DNA from: Bog-473 sp963843365
Lineage (GTDB): Bacteria > Actinomycetota > Acidimicrobiia > Acidimicrobiales > RAAP-2
Assembly (NCBI GenBank): GCA_963843365.1
Contig: CAWJKG010000004.1
Span: 1 to 64,000 of the forward strand
Reading direction: 5' to 3'
Length of the DNA: 64,000 nt
The position numbers were made by a program, and so were the translations under genes. Positions 43,952 to 52,618 of this stretch are shown here, in pieces. The notes below the pieces were generated by a model. That model did not search any database. It worked only from the letters and a program-made list of their open reading frames with translations, and was not told the DNA's origin. Within the stretch, counting starts at the first letter, position 1, and every line of letters starts with the position of its first letter.

Positions 43952-44461
43952 TTAGGGGACGCTCACCGTGGTCGTGGTGACCAGGCTGCCGCCGCACACC
44001 GAGGCGTACCAATTGGCGATCGTCGCCCCGTCCGTCTCGAGCTTTGGGTTCTTGCCCAACGTGGCAAAGGACGCCAGCAGGGCCTGGAGGCTCGACGCGT
44101 TCTGAATGGCCGTGCGGAACTGCTTGACGTACGAGAGCAGGTCCTTGAAGGCTGCCTGCACCTTCGGCGGAGCCTTCCGGATCGCGGCCAGGGCCTTCTG
44201 CACCTGGCCGAAGTCGGTGTCGTACAGGTTCAACAGCGCCTGCTTGCTCGAGGCGAAGTTGCCCGAGCTCAGTGCCTTGGTGATCCCGGACGAGGCCGCG
44301 CTCGAGCTCTTCTCCTCGGCTTTGACCGTCTTGCACATGGCGCTGTTCGGCGCCGACCCCTTCACCCGGCTGGCGGCCGAAGCCGCGCTGAGCGGCAGCA
44401 GCGCCAGTGTGACCCCGAGCACTCCGATGCAGACGCCGCCCCACTTCGATCGGAGTCTCAT
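43952..44461 (-). CDS. Secreted helical protein of unknown function
   Basis: 169 residues, ATG 44461. A Sec signal peptide (MRLRSKWGGVCIGVLGVTLA to SAASA) precedes a Ser/Lys/Ala-rich helical body with one Cys pair, SAMCKTVK and ASVCGGSL. The C-terminus is a Thr/Val tail (TTTTVSVP). This resembles small secreted proteins common in Acidimicrobiia, but no family can be named. The two Cys probably form a disulfide. Confidence 0.65.
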   Translation of the reverse strand: MRLRSKWGGVCIGVLGVTLALLPLSAASAASRVKGSAPNSAMCKTVKAEEKSSSAASSGITKALSSGNFASSKQALLNLYDTDFGQVQKALAAIRKAPPKVQAAFKDLLSYVKQFRTAIQNASSLQALLASFATLGKNPKLETDGATIANWYASVCGGSLVTTTTVSVP

Positions 44462-44616
44462 CTGCGCCACCTCCCGCTCAGTCCGGCAGAGGGACGATAC
44501 AGCAGCCCTTGCGGATTTCGGGGTCATCCCGACGTCTGCGCCGACTTCGGCCTGAACTGGGTGCCGCCGGGCGTTAGGGTGGCAACTGACGGGGCGTCAG
44601 AAAACGGGGGCACGCG

Positions 44617-45489
44617 TTGGAGGATCTGAACGGCAAGGTTGCCGTCGTCACCGGGGGAGCGGCGGGCATCGGCCGCGGCATCACCCAATCCCTCCTGGAG
44701 GAGGGGGCCCGTGTCGTCATCGCGGACGTCGAAGAACCGGTCCTCGAGGTTGCGGTGAAGGAGCTGGCGGAGTCGGGTGCGGTGCGCGGCGTCGTGACCG
44801 ACGTCTCCTCGGCGTCGTCGGTCGAGGCGCTGGCCGAGGACGTCTTCGCCCGGGAGGGCGCCTGTCATCTCCTCTTCAACAACGCCGGAGTGACCTCGGG
44901 CGGCGGCGGACGGCCGTGGGAGCAGGAGCCGAACGACTGGACGTGGTGCTTCTCGGTCAACGTGTTCGGCGTGGCCAATGGCATGCTGTCCTTCGTCCCC
45001 CGGATGATCGCCTCGGGCGAGCCCGGCGTGGTGGTCAACACGTCGAGCATGGACGGCGGCATCGCCCCCGTCCCGTACACGTCCGTCTACGCCTCGAGCA
45101 AGGCGGCCATCTCGTGCCTGACGGAGGCGCTGGCCCATCAATTCATCGCCGCCGGCACCGACCTCCGCGCCGCGGTCTTCTACCCCTCTGGAGGCCTGCT
45201 CGACACGGGTTTGTGGACCGCGCAGCGCAACCGCCCCGAGGCGTTGCAGCGCACGCGCCCGCGGCCGCCGGCCCCCGGTACCACCTTTGAGGAGTTCCGC
45301 CAGCAGCTCGAGGCCGCCGGGCGCCCGGCCGACATCATGGACCTGCACGAGCTCGGTCGCTTCTGCGTGCAGGGCGTCAAGCGCGGCGACTTCATCATCG
45401 GCTACGGCCTCGACGAAGCGGCGGAGTTGCTGCACCGCCGCGCGGACGCCATCGGGGCCGGGCAGCTCCCTCCGGCGGCATTGACCTGA
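44617..45489 (+). CDS. SDR-family oxidoreductase, first gene of the amidohydrolase cluster
   Basis: 290 residues, TTG 44617. Motifs: VAVVTGGAAGIGRGI, VVTDVSSASS, LLFNNAGVTSGGGG, catalytic Ser in VVNTSSMDGGIAPVP, and Y-x3-K in SVYASSKAAI. The extended C-terminus with GTTFEEFRQQLEAAGRP is longer than in basic SDRs. Its stop overlaps the amidohydrolase start (TGATG), so an operon runs from here to about 49.35 kb. It presumably oxidises a hydroxyl in the pathway. Confidence 0.85.
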   Translation: MEDLNGKVAVVTGGAAGIGRGITQSLLEEGARVVIADVEEPVLEVAVKELAESGAVRGVVTDVSSASSVEALAEDVFAREGACHLLFNNAGVTSGGGGRPWEQEPNDWTWCFSVNVFGVANGMLSFVPRMIASGEPGVVVNTSSMDGGIAPVPYTSVYASSKAAISCLTEALAHQFIAAGTDLRAAVFYPSGGLLDTGLWTAQRNRPEALQRTRPRPPAPGTTFEEFRQQLEAAGRPADIMDLHELGRFCVQGVKRGDFIIGYGLDEAAELLHRRADAIGAGQLPPAALT

Positions 45490-46730
45490 TGACGGTGACT
45501 GCGCCGGCGGGCGCCCGCTACACGGTGGTCTCGGCCGACGGTCACGCCGGCGGCGACATTCAGGACTACCGGCCCTATCTGGCCAGCCGCTGGCACGACG
45601 AGTTCGACGCCTGGGCGGCCGAATACGTCAATCCCTTCGCGGACCTGCTCGCGCCCATCGCCTATCGGAACTGGGACAGCGCGCGGCGCCTGTCGGAGAC
45701 CGAGTCGGACGGCATCGCGGCCGAGGTGCTCTTCCCGAACACGGTGCCCCCCTTCTTCAGCGAGGGCAATCTCGTGGCGCTGCCGCCGACGGCGGAGGAC
45801 TACGAGCGGCGCTGGGCCGGCGTCCAGGCCCACAACCGTTGGCTGGCCGACTTCTGCGCCGCCACGCCGGGCCGGCGGGCGGGCATCGTCCAGGTGTTCG
45901 CCAACGACATGGCCGACGCCGTGGAGGAGGTGCGCTGGGCCGCGGCGACGTTCGACCCCTTCGGGGGCATTCTGCTGCCGTCCATTCCGCCGAACTCCCC
46001 ACTGCCCCCCCTGTGGGAGGACCACTACGAGCCGCTGTGGCAGGTCTGCGCCGACCTTGACGTGCCCATCAACATCCACGGCGGCAGCGCGCTTCCCGAC
46101 TACGGCGAGCACGAGGCGGCGCGCGGGATCATGCTCATTGAGATCCCCTGGTTCAGCCACCGGTCGGTCTGGCACCTCATCTTCTCCGGTGTGCTCGAGC
46201 GCCATCCGACGCTGCGCTTCGTGGTCACCGAGCAAGGCGTGGCCTGGCTGCCCCGGGGGCTCGAGACTCTCGACTGGTTCTACGGACGCATGACCACCGC
46301 GGACGCGGCCGAGTCGAAGTTCTTCGGCGCGGCGGCGGCGAAAATGACCATGACCCCGACGGAGTACTTCGCCCGTAACTTCTGGATCGGCGCGAGCTTC
46401 CTGCGGCCGAGCGAGGCGCCGCTGTGCCGCGACCTGGGGGTCGACCACATCATGTGGGGCGCCGACTACCCGCACTCCGAGGGCAGCTACCCCTACACGA
46501 CCGAAGCACTGCGGGTCGCCTTCGCGGGCTACGCCGAACCTGACGTGCGCGCCATGGTGGAGACGACCGCGGCCTCGTTCTACGGGTTCGACCTCGACCG
46601 GTTGCGCCCCATCGGTGACCGTATCGGCCCACAGGTCGCCGACGTCGCCCGGCCGCTGCCGGCGGAGGAGTGGCCGACGGCGACGACCTGCAACGCGTTC
46701 GATCCCACGCAGATCCTGCGTGCCTGGTGA
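45489..46730 (+). CDS. Amidohydrolase-2 family metal-dependent hydrolase, copy 1
   Basis: 413 residues. TIM-barrel hydrolase or decarboxylase of the ACMSD/LigW group. VVSADGHAGGD forms strand 1 (D-x-H in place of H-x-H), then VPINIHGGSALPD (metal His), LIFSGVLERHPTLRFVVTEQG and HIMWGADYPHSEGSYPYT, whose Asp is the conserved final ligand. It shares layout and motifs with copy 2 at 47517. The two flank the acetoacetate-decarboxylase-like gene. Relatives in Mycobacterium and Acidimicrobiia lack a known substrate. Confidence 0.85.
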   Translation: MTVTAPAGARYTVVSADGHAGGDIQDYRPYLASRWHDEFDAWAAEYVNPFADLLAPIAYRNWDSARRLSETESDGIAAEVLFPNTVPPFFSEGNLVALPPTAEDYERRWAGVQAHNRWLADFCAATPGRRAGIVQVFANDMADAVEEVRWAAATFDPFGGILLPSIPPNSPLPPLWEDHYEPLWQVCADLDVPINIHGGSALPDYGEHEAARGIMLIEIPWFSHRSVWHLIFSGVLERHPTLRFVVTEQGVAWLPRGLETLDWFYGRMTTADAAESKFFGAAAAKMTMTPTEYFARNFWIGASFLRPSEAPLCRDLGVDHIMWGADYPHSEGSYPYTTEALRVAFAGYAEPDVRAMVETTAASFYGFDLDRLRPIGDRIGPQVADVARPLPAEEWPTATTCNAFDPTQILRAW

Positions 46731-46746
46731 GCAGAGAGGAGCACTC

Positions 46747-47520
46747 ATGACAGTCCGCTACGGCGCGAAAGACGTACAGGTGAACCACGAGATCGAGGCC
46801 AAGAAGGCCGACATCTGGTCGGAGGCGGTGACCGCTGTCTACGAGACCGACCCCGAGATCGTGGCTGCCATACTGCCGCCCCCGCTCGAGCCCGGTCCCG
46901 AGCCGCTGGTGCGCATCACCATCACCCGCGTCGAAATGCCCGGCCTGCCGGTCTTCGGCGCCGGGTGGATCGGGGTGCAGGCGCGGCACGAGGACCGGCT
47001 GGGGGAGTACCCCATCCTCATGCCGATGACCACGGAGCAGTCGCTGATCGGCGGCCGGGAGATCAACGGGGAGCCCAAGAAGCTGGCCGAGGTCGAGGTG
47101 CACCGCGACGGGGCCAACGTGTCGGCCCACATCGCCCGGATGGGCTCGGTCATCTGCGAGATCACCGGGCGGGTGACGGAGACCCGCGACAACTACGAGC
47201 TCGAGAAGACGGACTTCTGGCTGAAGCTGTCGCCGTCCTGCGAGCAGGCCGGCGTCTTGGACCAGGACCCGCTCCTCGTCTACGGGGAGAAGACGGAGCG
47301 CACCCGGCTGCACGAGACCATTGAGGGCGAGCTGATCCTCAAGGAGGCCCCGCTCGACCCCATCGCCGACCTCGTGGTGCGCCGCATGGTGGACCTCAAC
47401 TGGACCGAGCGGGCCTCGACACAGGTGGGCCGGGTCATCGGATCGGTGCCCCGGGCCGGCGTGGAGCCCTTCATCCACCAGCGCTACGACGATCTGTCGG
47501 TGCTCGGGGCGAAGCGATGA
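46747..47520 (+). CDS. Acetoacetate decarboxylase-like protein
   Basis: 257 residues, ATG 46747 after gagaggag. Fold markers: VRITITRVEMPGLPVFGAGWIGVQARHED, EYPILMPMTTEQSLIGGREINGEPKKLAEVEV, where the Lys pair 111-112 sits at the place of the Schiff-base Lys of acetoacetate decarboxylase, and FWLKLSPSCEQAG. It may decarboxylate or cleave a beta-keto acid, although many ADC-like proteins have aldolase or hydratase activity. The stop overlaps the next start (ATGA 47517-47520). Confidence 0.82.
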   Translation: MTVRYGAKDVQVNHEIEAKKADIWSEAVTAVYETDPEIVAAILPPPLEPGPEPLVRITITRVEMPGLPVFGAGWIGVQARHEDRLGEYPILMPMTTEQSLIGGREINGEPKKLAEVEVHRDGANVSAHIARMGSVICEITGRVTETRDNYELEKTDFWLKLSPSCEQAGVLDQDPLLVYGEKTERTRLHETIEGELILKEAPLDPIADLVVRRMVDLNWTERASTQVGRVIGSVPRAGVEPFIHQRYDDLSVLGAKR

Positions 47521-48773
47521 GTGACCGCTACGTCATCATTTCGGCCGACGCGCACGCCGGACTGCAGTGCGAGGGCTACCGGCCCTACCTCGACGCGGCG
47601 TACCACCGCCAGTTCGACGAGTACCTGGCCGAGCGCCAGGCCAACCGGGACCAGCAGCTGCAGATGAATTACGACTACATCATGGGCTGGGAGACGGACA
47701 ACGAGGAGGGCCTGCGGGGCGCCTGGGACATCGATCAGCGCGACAAGGAGCTGGACGCCGACGGCGTCACGGCGGAGGTCATGTTCGCCGACGCGGACGC
47801 CATCACCGGCATGGCCTCGCCGCCCTTCGGCGCCGGCCTCTCCGCCGGTGCCATCGCCGATCCCGAGCTCGCCTTCGCCGGCGCCCGGGCGCACAACCGC
47901 TTCCTGGCCGAAATGTGCAGCCGCAGCCCGGAACGCCACGGCGGCATTGCGCTCGTGCCGATCACCCACGGGATCGAGCGCTCCGTGGCGGAGATCGAGT
48001 GGCTGGCCGAGCAGCCGGGCATCCGCGGGATCATGGTGCCGACGATGTGGCACGACCTGCTGCCGTACAACCACCCGGACTACGACCCGGTGTGGGCGGC
48101 CTGCCAGGCCGCCGGCTTTCCGGTGCACACCCACTCGGGCGAGGCGCCGCAGGAGGAGTACAACGAGAACATCGGCATCTACCTCGCCGAGGTGGTGTGG
48201 TGGGCGGCCCGGCCGATGTGGCACCTGCTCTTCTCGGGCGCCTTCGAGCGCTTCCCGGGCCTCAAGTACGTGGTGACGGAGGCCGCCGCGTACTGGGCGG
48301 CCGACATGATGTGGAAGTGGGACCAGTACATGGGCGGCGGCCACACGACGAAGAAGATGGCCGCCCTCCTGAAGGGGAAGATCTCGAAGCTGCCGTCGGA
48401 CTACTTCGGTGAGAACATCTTCATCGGCGCCTCCACCATGTCGAAGGAGGAGATCCGCCGCCGCCACGTCCTGGGATGCGACGTCGTCATGTGGGGGACG
48501 GACTACCCGCACCCCGAGGGCACCTGGCCCCACACCATGGACCGCCTGCGGGGCGACTTCGGCGGGATCCCGGTGGAGGACGCGCGCAAGCTGCTGGGCG
48601 AGACGGCGGCCCGGTGCTACGGCTTCGACCTCGACGCGTTGCGCCCGGTGGCCGAGCGCGTCGGGCCGACGCCCGCCGACCTCGGGCAGGACCCGGACCT
48701 GCGGACGGACCCCGAAGAGGTGCGCACGGCTCGCTGGTGGAAGGACGAGTACCAGGTACAGGCGCCGGGCTGA
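47517..48773 (+). CDS. Amidohydrolase-2 family metal-dependent hydrolase, copy 2
   Basis: 418 residues. Same family as the gene at 45489: VIISADAHAGLQCEGYRPYL, FPVHTHSGEAPQEEYNENIG, LLFSGAFERFPGLKYVVTEAAA and VVMWGTDYPHPEGTWPHTMDRL. All metal-ligand positions seen in copy 1 are kept. The region after HTHSGEAP differs from copy 1, which suggests different substrates for two sequential steps or two domains of a heteromer. Confidence 0.85.
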   Translation: MSDRYVIISADAHAGLQCEGYRPYLDAAYHRQFDEYLAERQANRDQQLQMNYDYIMGWETDNEEGLRGAWDIDQRDKELDADGVTAEVMFADADAITGMASPPFGAGLSAGAIADPELAFAGARAHNRFLAEMCSRSPERHGGIALVPITHGIERSVAEIEWLAEQPGIRGIMVPTMWHDLLPYNHPDYDPVWAACQAAGFPVHTHSGEAPQEEYNENIGIYLAEVVWWAARPMWHLLFSGAFERFPGLKYVVTEAAAYWAADMMWKWDQYMGGGHTTKKMAALLKGKISKLPSDYFGENIFIGASTMSKEEIRRRHVLGCDVVMWGTDYPHPEGTWPHTMDRLRGDFGGIPVEDARKLLGETAARCYGFDLDALRPVAERVGPTPADLGQDPDLRTDPEEVRTARWWKDEYQVQAPG

Positions 48774-48782
48774 GCGAGCCGC

Positions 48783-49346
48783 GTGAACCCGGCCCACATG
48801 GAGTACTGCGCCAGCGACGACTGGCGCCGGCTCGTGCACGAGACGATCCTTCCCGTCGCCCTGCAGGATGTGCAGCTCGGCGACGCCGCCATCGAGATCG
48901 GCCCGGGACCGGGGTTCACGACCGACATCCTGTGTACCAAGACCGCGCATCTGACCGCGGTGGAGATCGACGAGGGGCTGGCCCGGGGGTTGGCGGCGCG
49001 CCTGGCCGGGAGCAACGTCGACGTCGTGGTGGGCGATGCCACGGCACTGCAATTCGACGCCGATCGTTTCAGCGGCGCCGCCTCCTTCCACATGCTCCAC
49101 CACATTGAGCCGGCGGGAGCGCAGGACCGGGTCTTCGCGGAGCTGGCCCGGGTCCTGGCGCCGGGAGGCACGCTGGTGGCGGCGGACGGGACGTACAGCG
49201 AGGGGAGCGCCCTCTTCCACGAGGACGATACCTACAACCCGATCGACCCCGGGGAGCTGGAGTCCAGGCTGACGGCGGTGGGGTTCGACGGGGTCCGGGT
49301 GCGCACCTACGACCTCGGGTGGGTCTGCACGGCTCACCTGACCTGA
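48783..49346 (+). CDS. SAM-dependent methyltransferase, class I
   Basis: 187 residues, GTG 48783. SAM motif I is AAIEIGPGPGFTTDIL, then LTAVEIDEGLARGLAARL, VVVGDATALQF, SFHMLHHIEPAGAQDRVF and LARVLAPGGTLVAADG. A short methyltransferase without an extra recognition domain, so a small-molecule substrate is likely. It closes the cluster of the SDR, the two amidohydrolases and the decarboxylase-like gene with only nine bases of space. Confidence 0.82.
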   Translation: MNPAHMEYCASDDWRRLVHETILPVALQDVQLGDAAIEIGPGPGFTTDILCTKTAHLTAVEIDEGLARGLAARLAGSNVDVVVGDATALQFDADRFSGAASFHMLHHIEPAGAQDRVFAELARVLAPGGTLVAADGTYSEGSALFHEDDTYNPIDPGELESRLTAVGFDGVRVRTYDLGWVCTAHLT

Positions 49347-49362
49347 CCGTCGGGCCGCTCCG

Positions 49363-50250
49363 ATGGTCACGATCGTCTTCGCGCTGGCGGCCGCGTTCTG
49401 CAACGCGCTCAACGTCGTCACCCAGCACAGGGCGAGCATCAGCGACCCCGGGCAGCGCAAGGGTTGGCAATTCGTCCGCTACCTCGCCTCCAACCCACTG
49501 TGGCTCTTCGGCTGGGTCGCGCTGGGCGGGTCCTTCGTCTTCCAGGCCCTGGCGCTGCACAACGGCCAGATGTCCGTCGTGCAGCCGCTCCTCGTCACCG
49601 AGCTGGTCTTCGCCCTCGTGTTGCGCCGACTCTGGGTCCGCCAGCACATCCGCGACGTCACCTGGTGGGCCGCCGCCGTCACGTGCGGGACACTGGCGAT
49701 CTTCGTCGCCGTGTCCGAGCCCACCGGTGGCAATGCCCAGCCCACCAGCTCGGCCTGGCTGGGGGCCACCCTTGCCACGGGCGCCGCGACGGCGATCCTG
49801 GTCCTCGTCGGGAGCAGGGGCTCGCCGGCGCGGCGGGCCGCCGCCACGGGCGCCGCGACGGCGATCCTGTGGGCCTTGGTGGCGACGTTCATCAAGGCGA
49901 TGACCGACACCCTGACGCAATACGGGCCGCTGGGGATGTTCGCCCACTGGCCCGTCTACGCGCTCATCGTCGGGAGCATCGTGGCGGAGATTCTCGAGCA
50001 GACGGCCCTGCACGTGGGGCCGCTGAGCGTCTCGCAGCCGTTCCTGGTGATCGTCGATCCGATCGTGAGCATCGTGCTCAGCGTCTGGGTCTTCGCCGAG
50101 GTCTTCACCGAGAACGCCTTCCGGCTCACGGTCGGCATCGTCGCGTTCGCCGTCATGTGCGCGGCAGCGGCGGTGCTGGCCCGGACCGCGCCGGCGACCA
50201 TGGAAGGGGCGGCGGCCGGCGGTCGCGCGCCGGACGTGCCCGGGTTGTGA
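49363..50250 (+). CDS. DMT-superfamily (EamA-like) transporter
   Basis: 295 residues and about nine to ten helices. VTIVFALAAAFCNALNVVTQH begins, then NPLWLFGWVALGGSFVFQALAL, MSVVQPLLVTELVFALVL and the second half VAEILEQTALHVGPLSVSQPFLVIVDPIVSIVLSVWVF. The two halves repeat the family layout. It contains a 27-base exact repeat (49774-49869). It could move a product or substrate of the preceding cluster, which ends 17 bases upstream. Confidence 0.82.
   Translation: MVTIVFALAAAFCNALNVVTQHRASISDPGQRKGWQFVRYLASNPLWLFGWVALGGSFVFQALALHNGQMSVVQPLLVTELVFALVLRRLWVRQHIRDVTWWAAAVTCGTLAIFVAVSEPTGGNAQPTSSAWLGATLATGAATAILVLVGSRGSPARRAAATGAATAILWALVATFIKAMTDTLTQYGPLGMFAHWPVYALIVGSIVAEILEQTALHVGPLSVSQPFLVIVDPIVSIVLSVWVFAEVFTENAFRLTVGIVAFAVMCAAAAVLARTAPATMEGAAAGGRAPDVPGL
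49774..49869 (+). repeat. 27-bp direct repeat inside the DMT transporter gene
   Basis: Positions 49774-49800 and 49843-49869 are identical (beginning gccacgggcgcc and ending gcgatcctg). The 69-base period keeps frame and gives the same nine residues, ATGAATAIL, twice, around a short Gly/Arg loop. Confidence 0.88.
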
Positions 50251-50343
50251 GGCGGGAGGGGCGAAGGCCGCCGTCCCGAGCCGCGGCCGACCGCCCACTT
50301 ACAATGCTGGTGTAGGCGAAGACGGGGGTTGACGTTGGCAGGG

Positions 50344-51725
50344 ATGCGCGCGAGCGGAGGGGGAAGCGGCGCCGGCACCGCGCCGGCGCGCCTGTGGGCC
50401 ATCCTCTCGCTGCTGGCGGGCCTCCTCCTCGCCCTCGTCCTGGTCCAGTTCCTGGCGCGGCAGGGCGCCTTCCTCATCGTCGGCCTCGTCGGGCTCGCTC
50501 TCAGCATCGTCGGAGGATGGTGGGTGGTCGCCGAGCGGATGCCCCGTCGGGCGGTGGGCTTCCTCGCCCTCTTCCTGGGCGCCGTGGTCCTGGTCGTCGC
50601 GCTGCTCCGGGCCGGCAACGAAGACCTGGCCTCATTGGTGCGGCTGGTGGTGGCGCTGGTGCTGCTGGCTGCCGCCGTCCTGTCCGCGCTGCTGCGCTGG
50701 GCGCCGACCTGCGCCGGAAGGCGGAGGTGCACCACGCGGCGCCGCCGCGCCGGGCCGTCCTGCTCTGCAACCCATGGTCGGGCGGGGGGAAGGTGGAGAA
50801 GTTCGGGCTCGTCGAGGTGGCCGAGTCCATCGGCGTCGAGACGATCGTGCTCGACCACGGACTCGATCTCGAGACACTGGCCCGGGGCGCCGTGGCCGAC
50901 GGGGCCGACTGCCTCGGGATGGCGGGTGGGGACGGCTCGCAGGCGCTGGTGGCCTCCATCGCCGTCGAGAACGACCTGCCCTTCGTCTGCGTGTCGGCGG
51001 GGACGCGAAACCACTTCGCCCTCGACCTCGGCCTCGACCGCAACGACCCGCGTCGGAGCCTGCATGCGTTCACGCGACGCCGTCGAGCGGCGGGTCGACT
51101 ACGCGACCGTCAACGACCGCTTCTTCGTGAACAACGTGTCGCTCGGCGTCTACGCCACCATCGTGCAGCAGGAGGGCTATCGCGAGGCCAAGGCGGAGAC
51201 GACCGCGGCGACTGCTGCCCGAGCATGCTGAGCCGGAGCGAGGAGCCGTTCGACCTGCAGTTCGTCACGCCCGACGGCCGGGAGGTCGACGGTGCTTCCT
51301 CATCATGGTGTCGAACAACCCCTACGTGCTCGGGCCCTCGCTCGACGTCTCGCAGCGGCGGCGGCTCGACACCGGGCCGGCTCGGCGTCTTCGCGGTCGA
51401 GCCAGGACCGGCGCGCAGGCGGCCGAGGTGGTGACGCTGGCACTGGCCGGCAAGGGGTCGGCCAGCGGGTCGGGGTACGAGTTCGACTGCGAGGACCTTC
51501 GAAGTGCGGTCACGGTCGGGGTAGGCCTACGCGGGCATCGACGGCGAGGCCCTCGAGCTCGAGACGCCGCTGCGCTTCCGCGTCCACCCCGGGGGCCTGC
51601 GCATGCTGGTGCCGGAAGGCAACATGGAGGCGGCACTCCGCCGCCAGGCCCGCGACGTCCACGTCCGCGACCTGTTGTCGCTCGCCGTCAGCGGGACCGC
51701 GGCCGCCGGCGAAAGTGGGCGATGA
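50344..51725 (+). CDS. Diacylglycerol kinase-family lipid kinase with N-terminal membrane domain, frameshifted
   Basis: About 460 residues after repair. Three or four N-terminal helices (LWAILSLLAGLLLALVLVQFL, GAFLIVGLVGLALSIVGGWW, VGFLALFLGAVVLVVALL, LVRLVVALVLLAAAVLSALL) are fused to the catalytic domain: AVLLCNPWSGGGKVEKFGL, LGMAGGDGSQALVASIAV (GGDGS nucleotide site), VCVSAGTRNHFALDLGLDRND, FVNNVSLGVYATIVQQEGYR, SNNPYVLGPSLD and GLRMLVPEGN. Five or more indels lie between 50710 and 51530. It would phosphorylate a lipid alcohol at the membrane. The start is uncertain, with TTG 50329 also possible. Confidence 0.78.
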
Positions 51726-51761
51726 GCGCACCGGGCGAGGGGCTCGTCATGGGTTGAACGG

Positions 51762-52608
51762 CTACATCTCTTCTTCCGGGAAGAAGGTGACCCAATTGGT
51801 CTGCATGGACGCACCGTCGGCGACGATGGTGGCACCGCACACGTAGCGACCGGCCGGGGAACACAGGAACAGGATCATGGCGGCCATTTCGTCGACGGTG
51901 CCCAGCCGGACCGTGGTGCCCTCCGAGACCAGTTCCTCGCTGAAGCCGGCCTCGGTGCGCCCGACGGAGGCCAGTTCGGATTCGACCATCCCCGGCGTGG
52001 AGAAGACGCCGGGCGCGAAGGCATTGATGGTCACGCCGCGCCGCATCAGATAGGGGGCCAGCGTCTTGACCATGTTCACGACGCCCGCCGCGGGCAGCGC
52101 CCGAGTGGACGAACATCGGGGCACCGCGTTCGAGGGAGAACGTGTGCACGACGTTGACGATGGCGCCCGCTCCGGCCTCTGCCATCGGGCCCATGAACCG
52201 GTTGGTCACGTTCCAGGTTCCGTTGAGGTTGAGATCGACGACGGCCCGCCAGCCGTTGTCCGTAATGGTGCTGGGTAGGGCCGGGAACTGGCCGCCGGCG
52301 TTGTTGACGAGGTGGTCGACACGCCCGTAGCGCACGTAGGCGGCGTCGCGCAGGGCGTCGACCTGCGCAGGCTCTCGGATATTCGTGGGGACGGCCAGGC
52401 AGCTGCCCCCCTCGTGCTCTATGGAGGCCGCCACCTCATGGAGGCGGGCAGACGTGCGGCCGGCGATCACGACGCGCCCGCCCAGCCGGGCGTATGCATG
52501 GGCGACCTCGCGCCCGAGCCCGCTGCCCCCTCCGGTGACGACGGCCACGGAGTCGGCGAAGAGTCCGGCCGCGAAGACGGAGACCGCCGGTCCGGGTTGC
52601 CACGTCAC
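51762..52608 (-). CDS. SDR oxidoreductase, DECR2-like with no catalytic Tyr, one frameshift
   Basis: About 281 residues. VAVVTGGGSGLGREVAHAYA, NNAGGQFPALPSTIT, NLNGTWNVTNRFM and VNVVHTFSLERGAPMFVHSGAARAG, then after an indel near 52100 VVNMVKTLAPYLMRRGVTIN and RYVCGATIVADGASMQTNW. The Y-x3-K site reads H-S-G-A-A-R. Peroxisomal 2,4-dienoyl-CoA reductase-type SDRs also lack the Tyr but keep the Lys, which here is Arg. The position is close to the frameshift, so a base error is possible. It lies next to an acyl-CoA dehydrogenase. Confidence 0.75.
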
Positions 52609-52618
52609 GACGCGGCCG

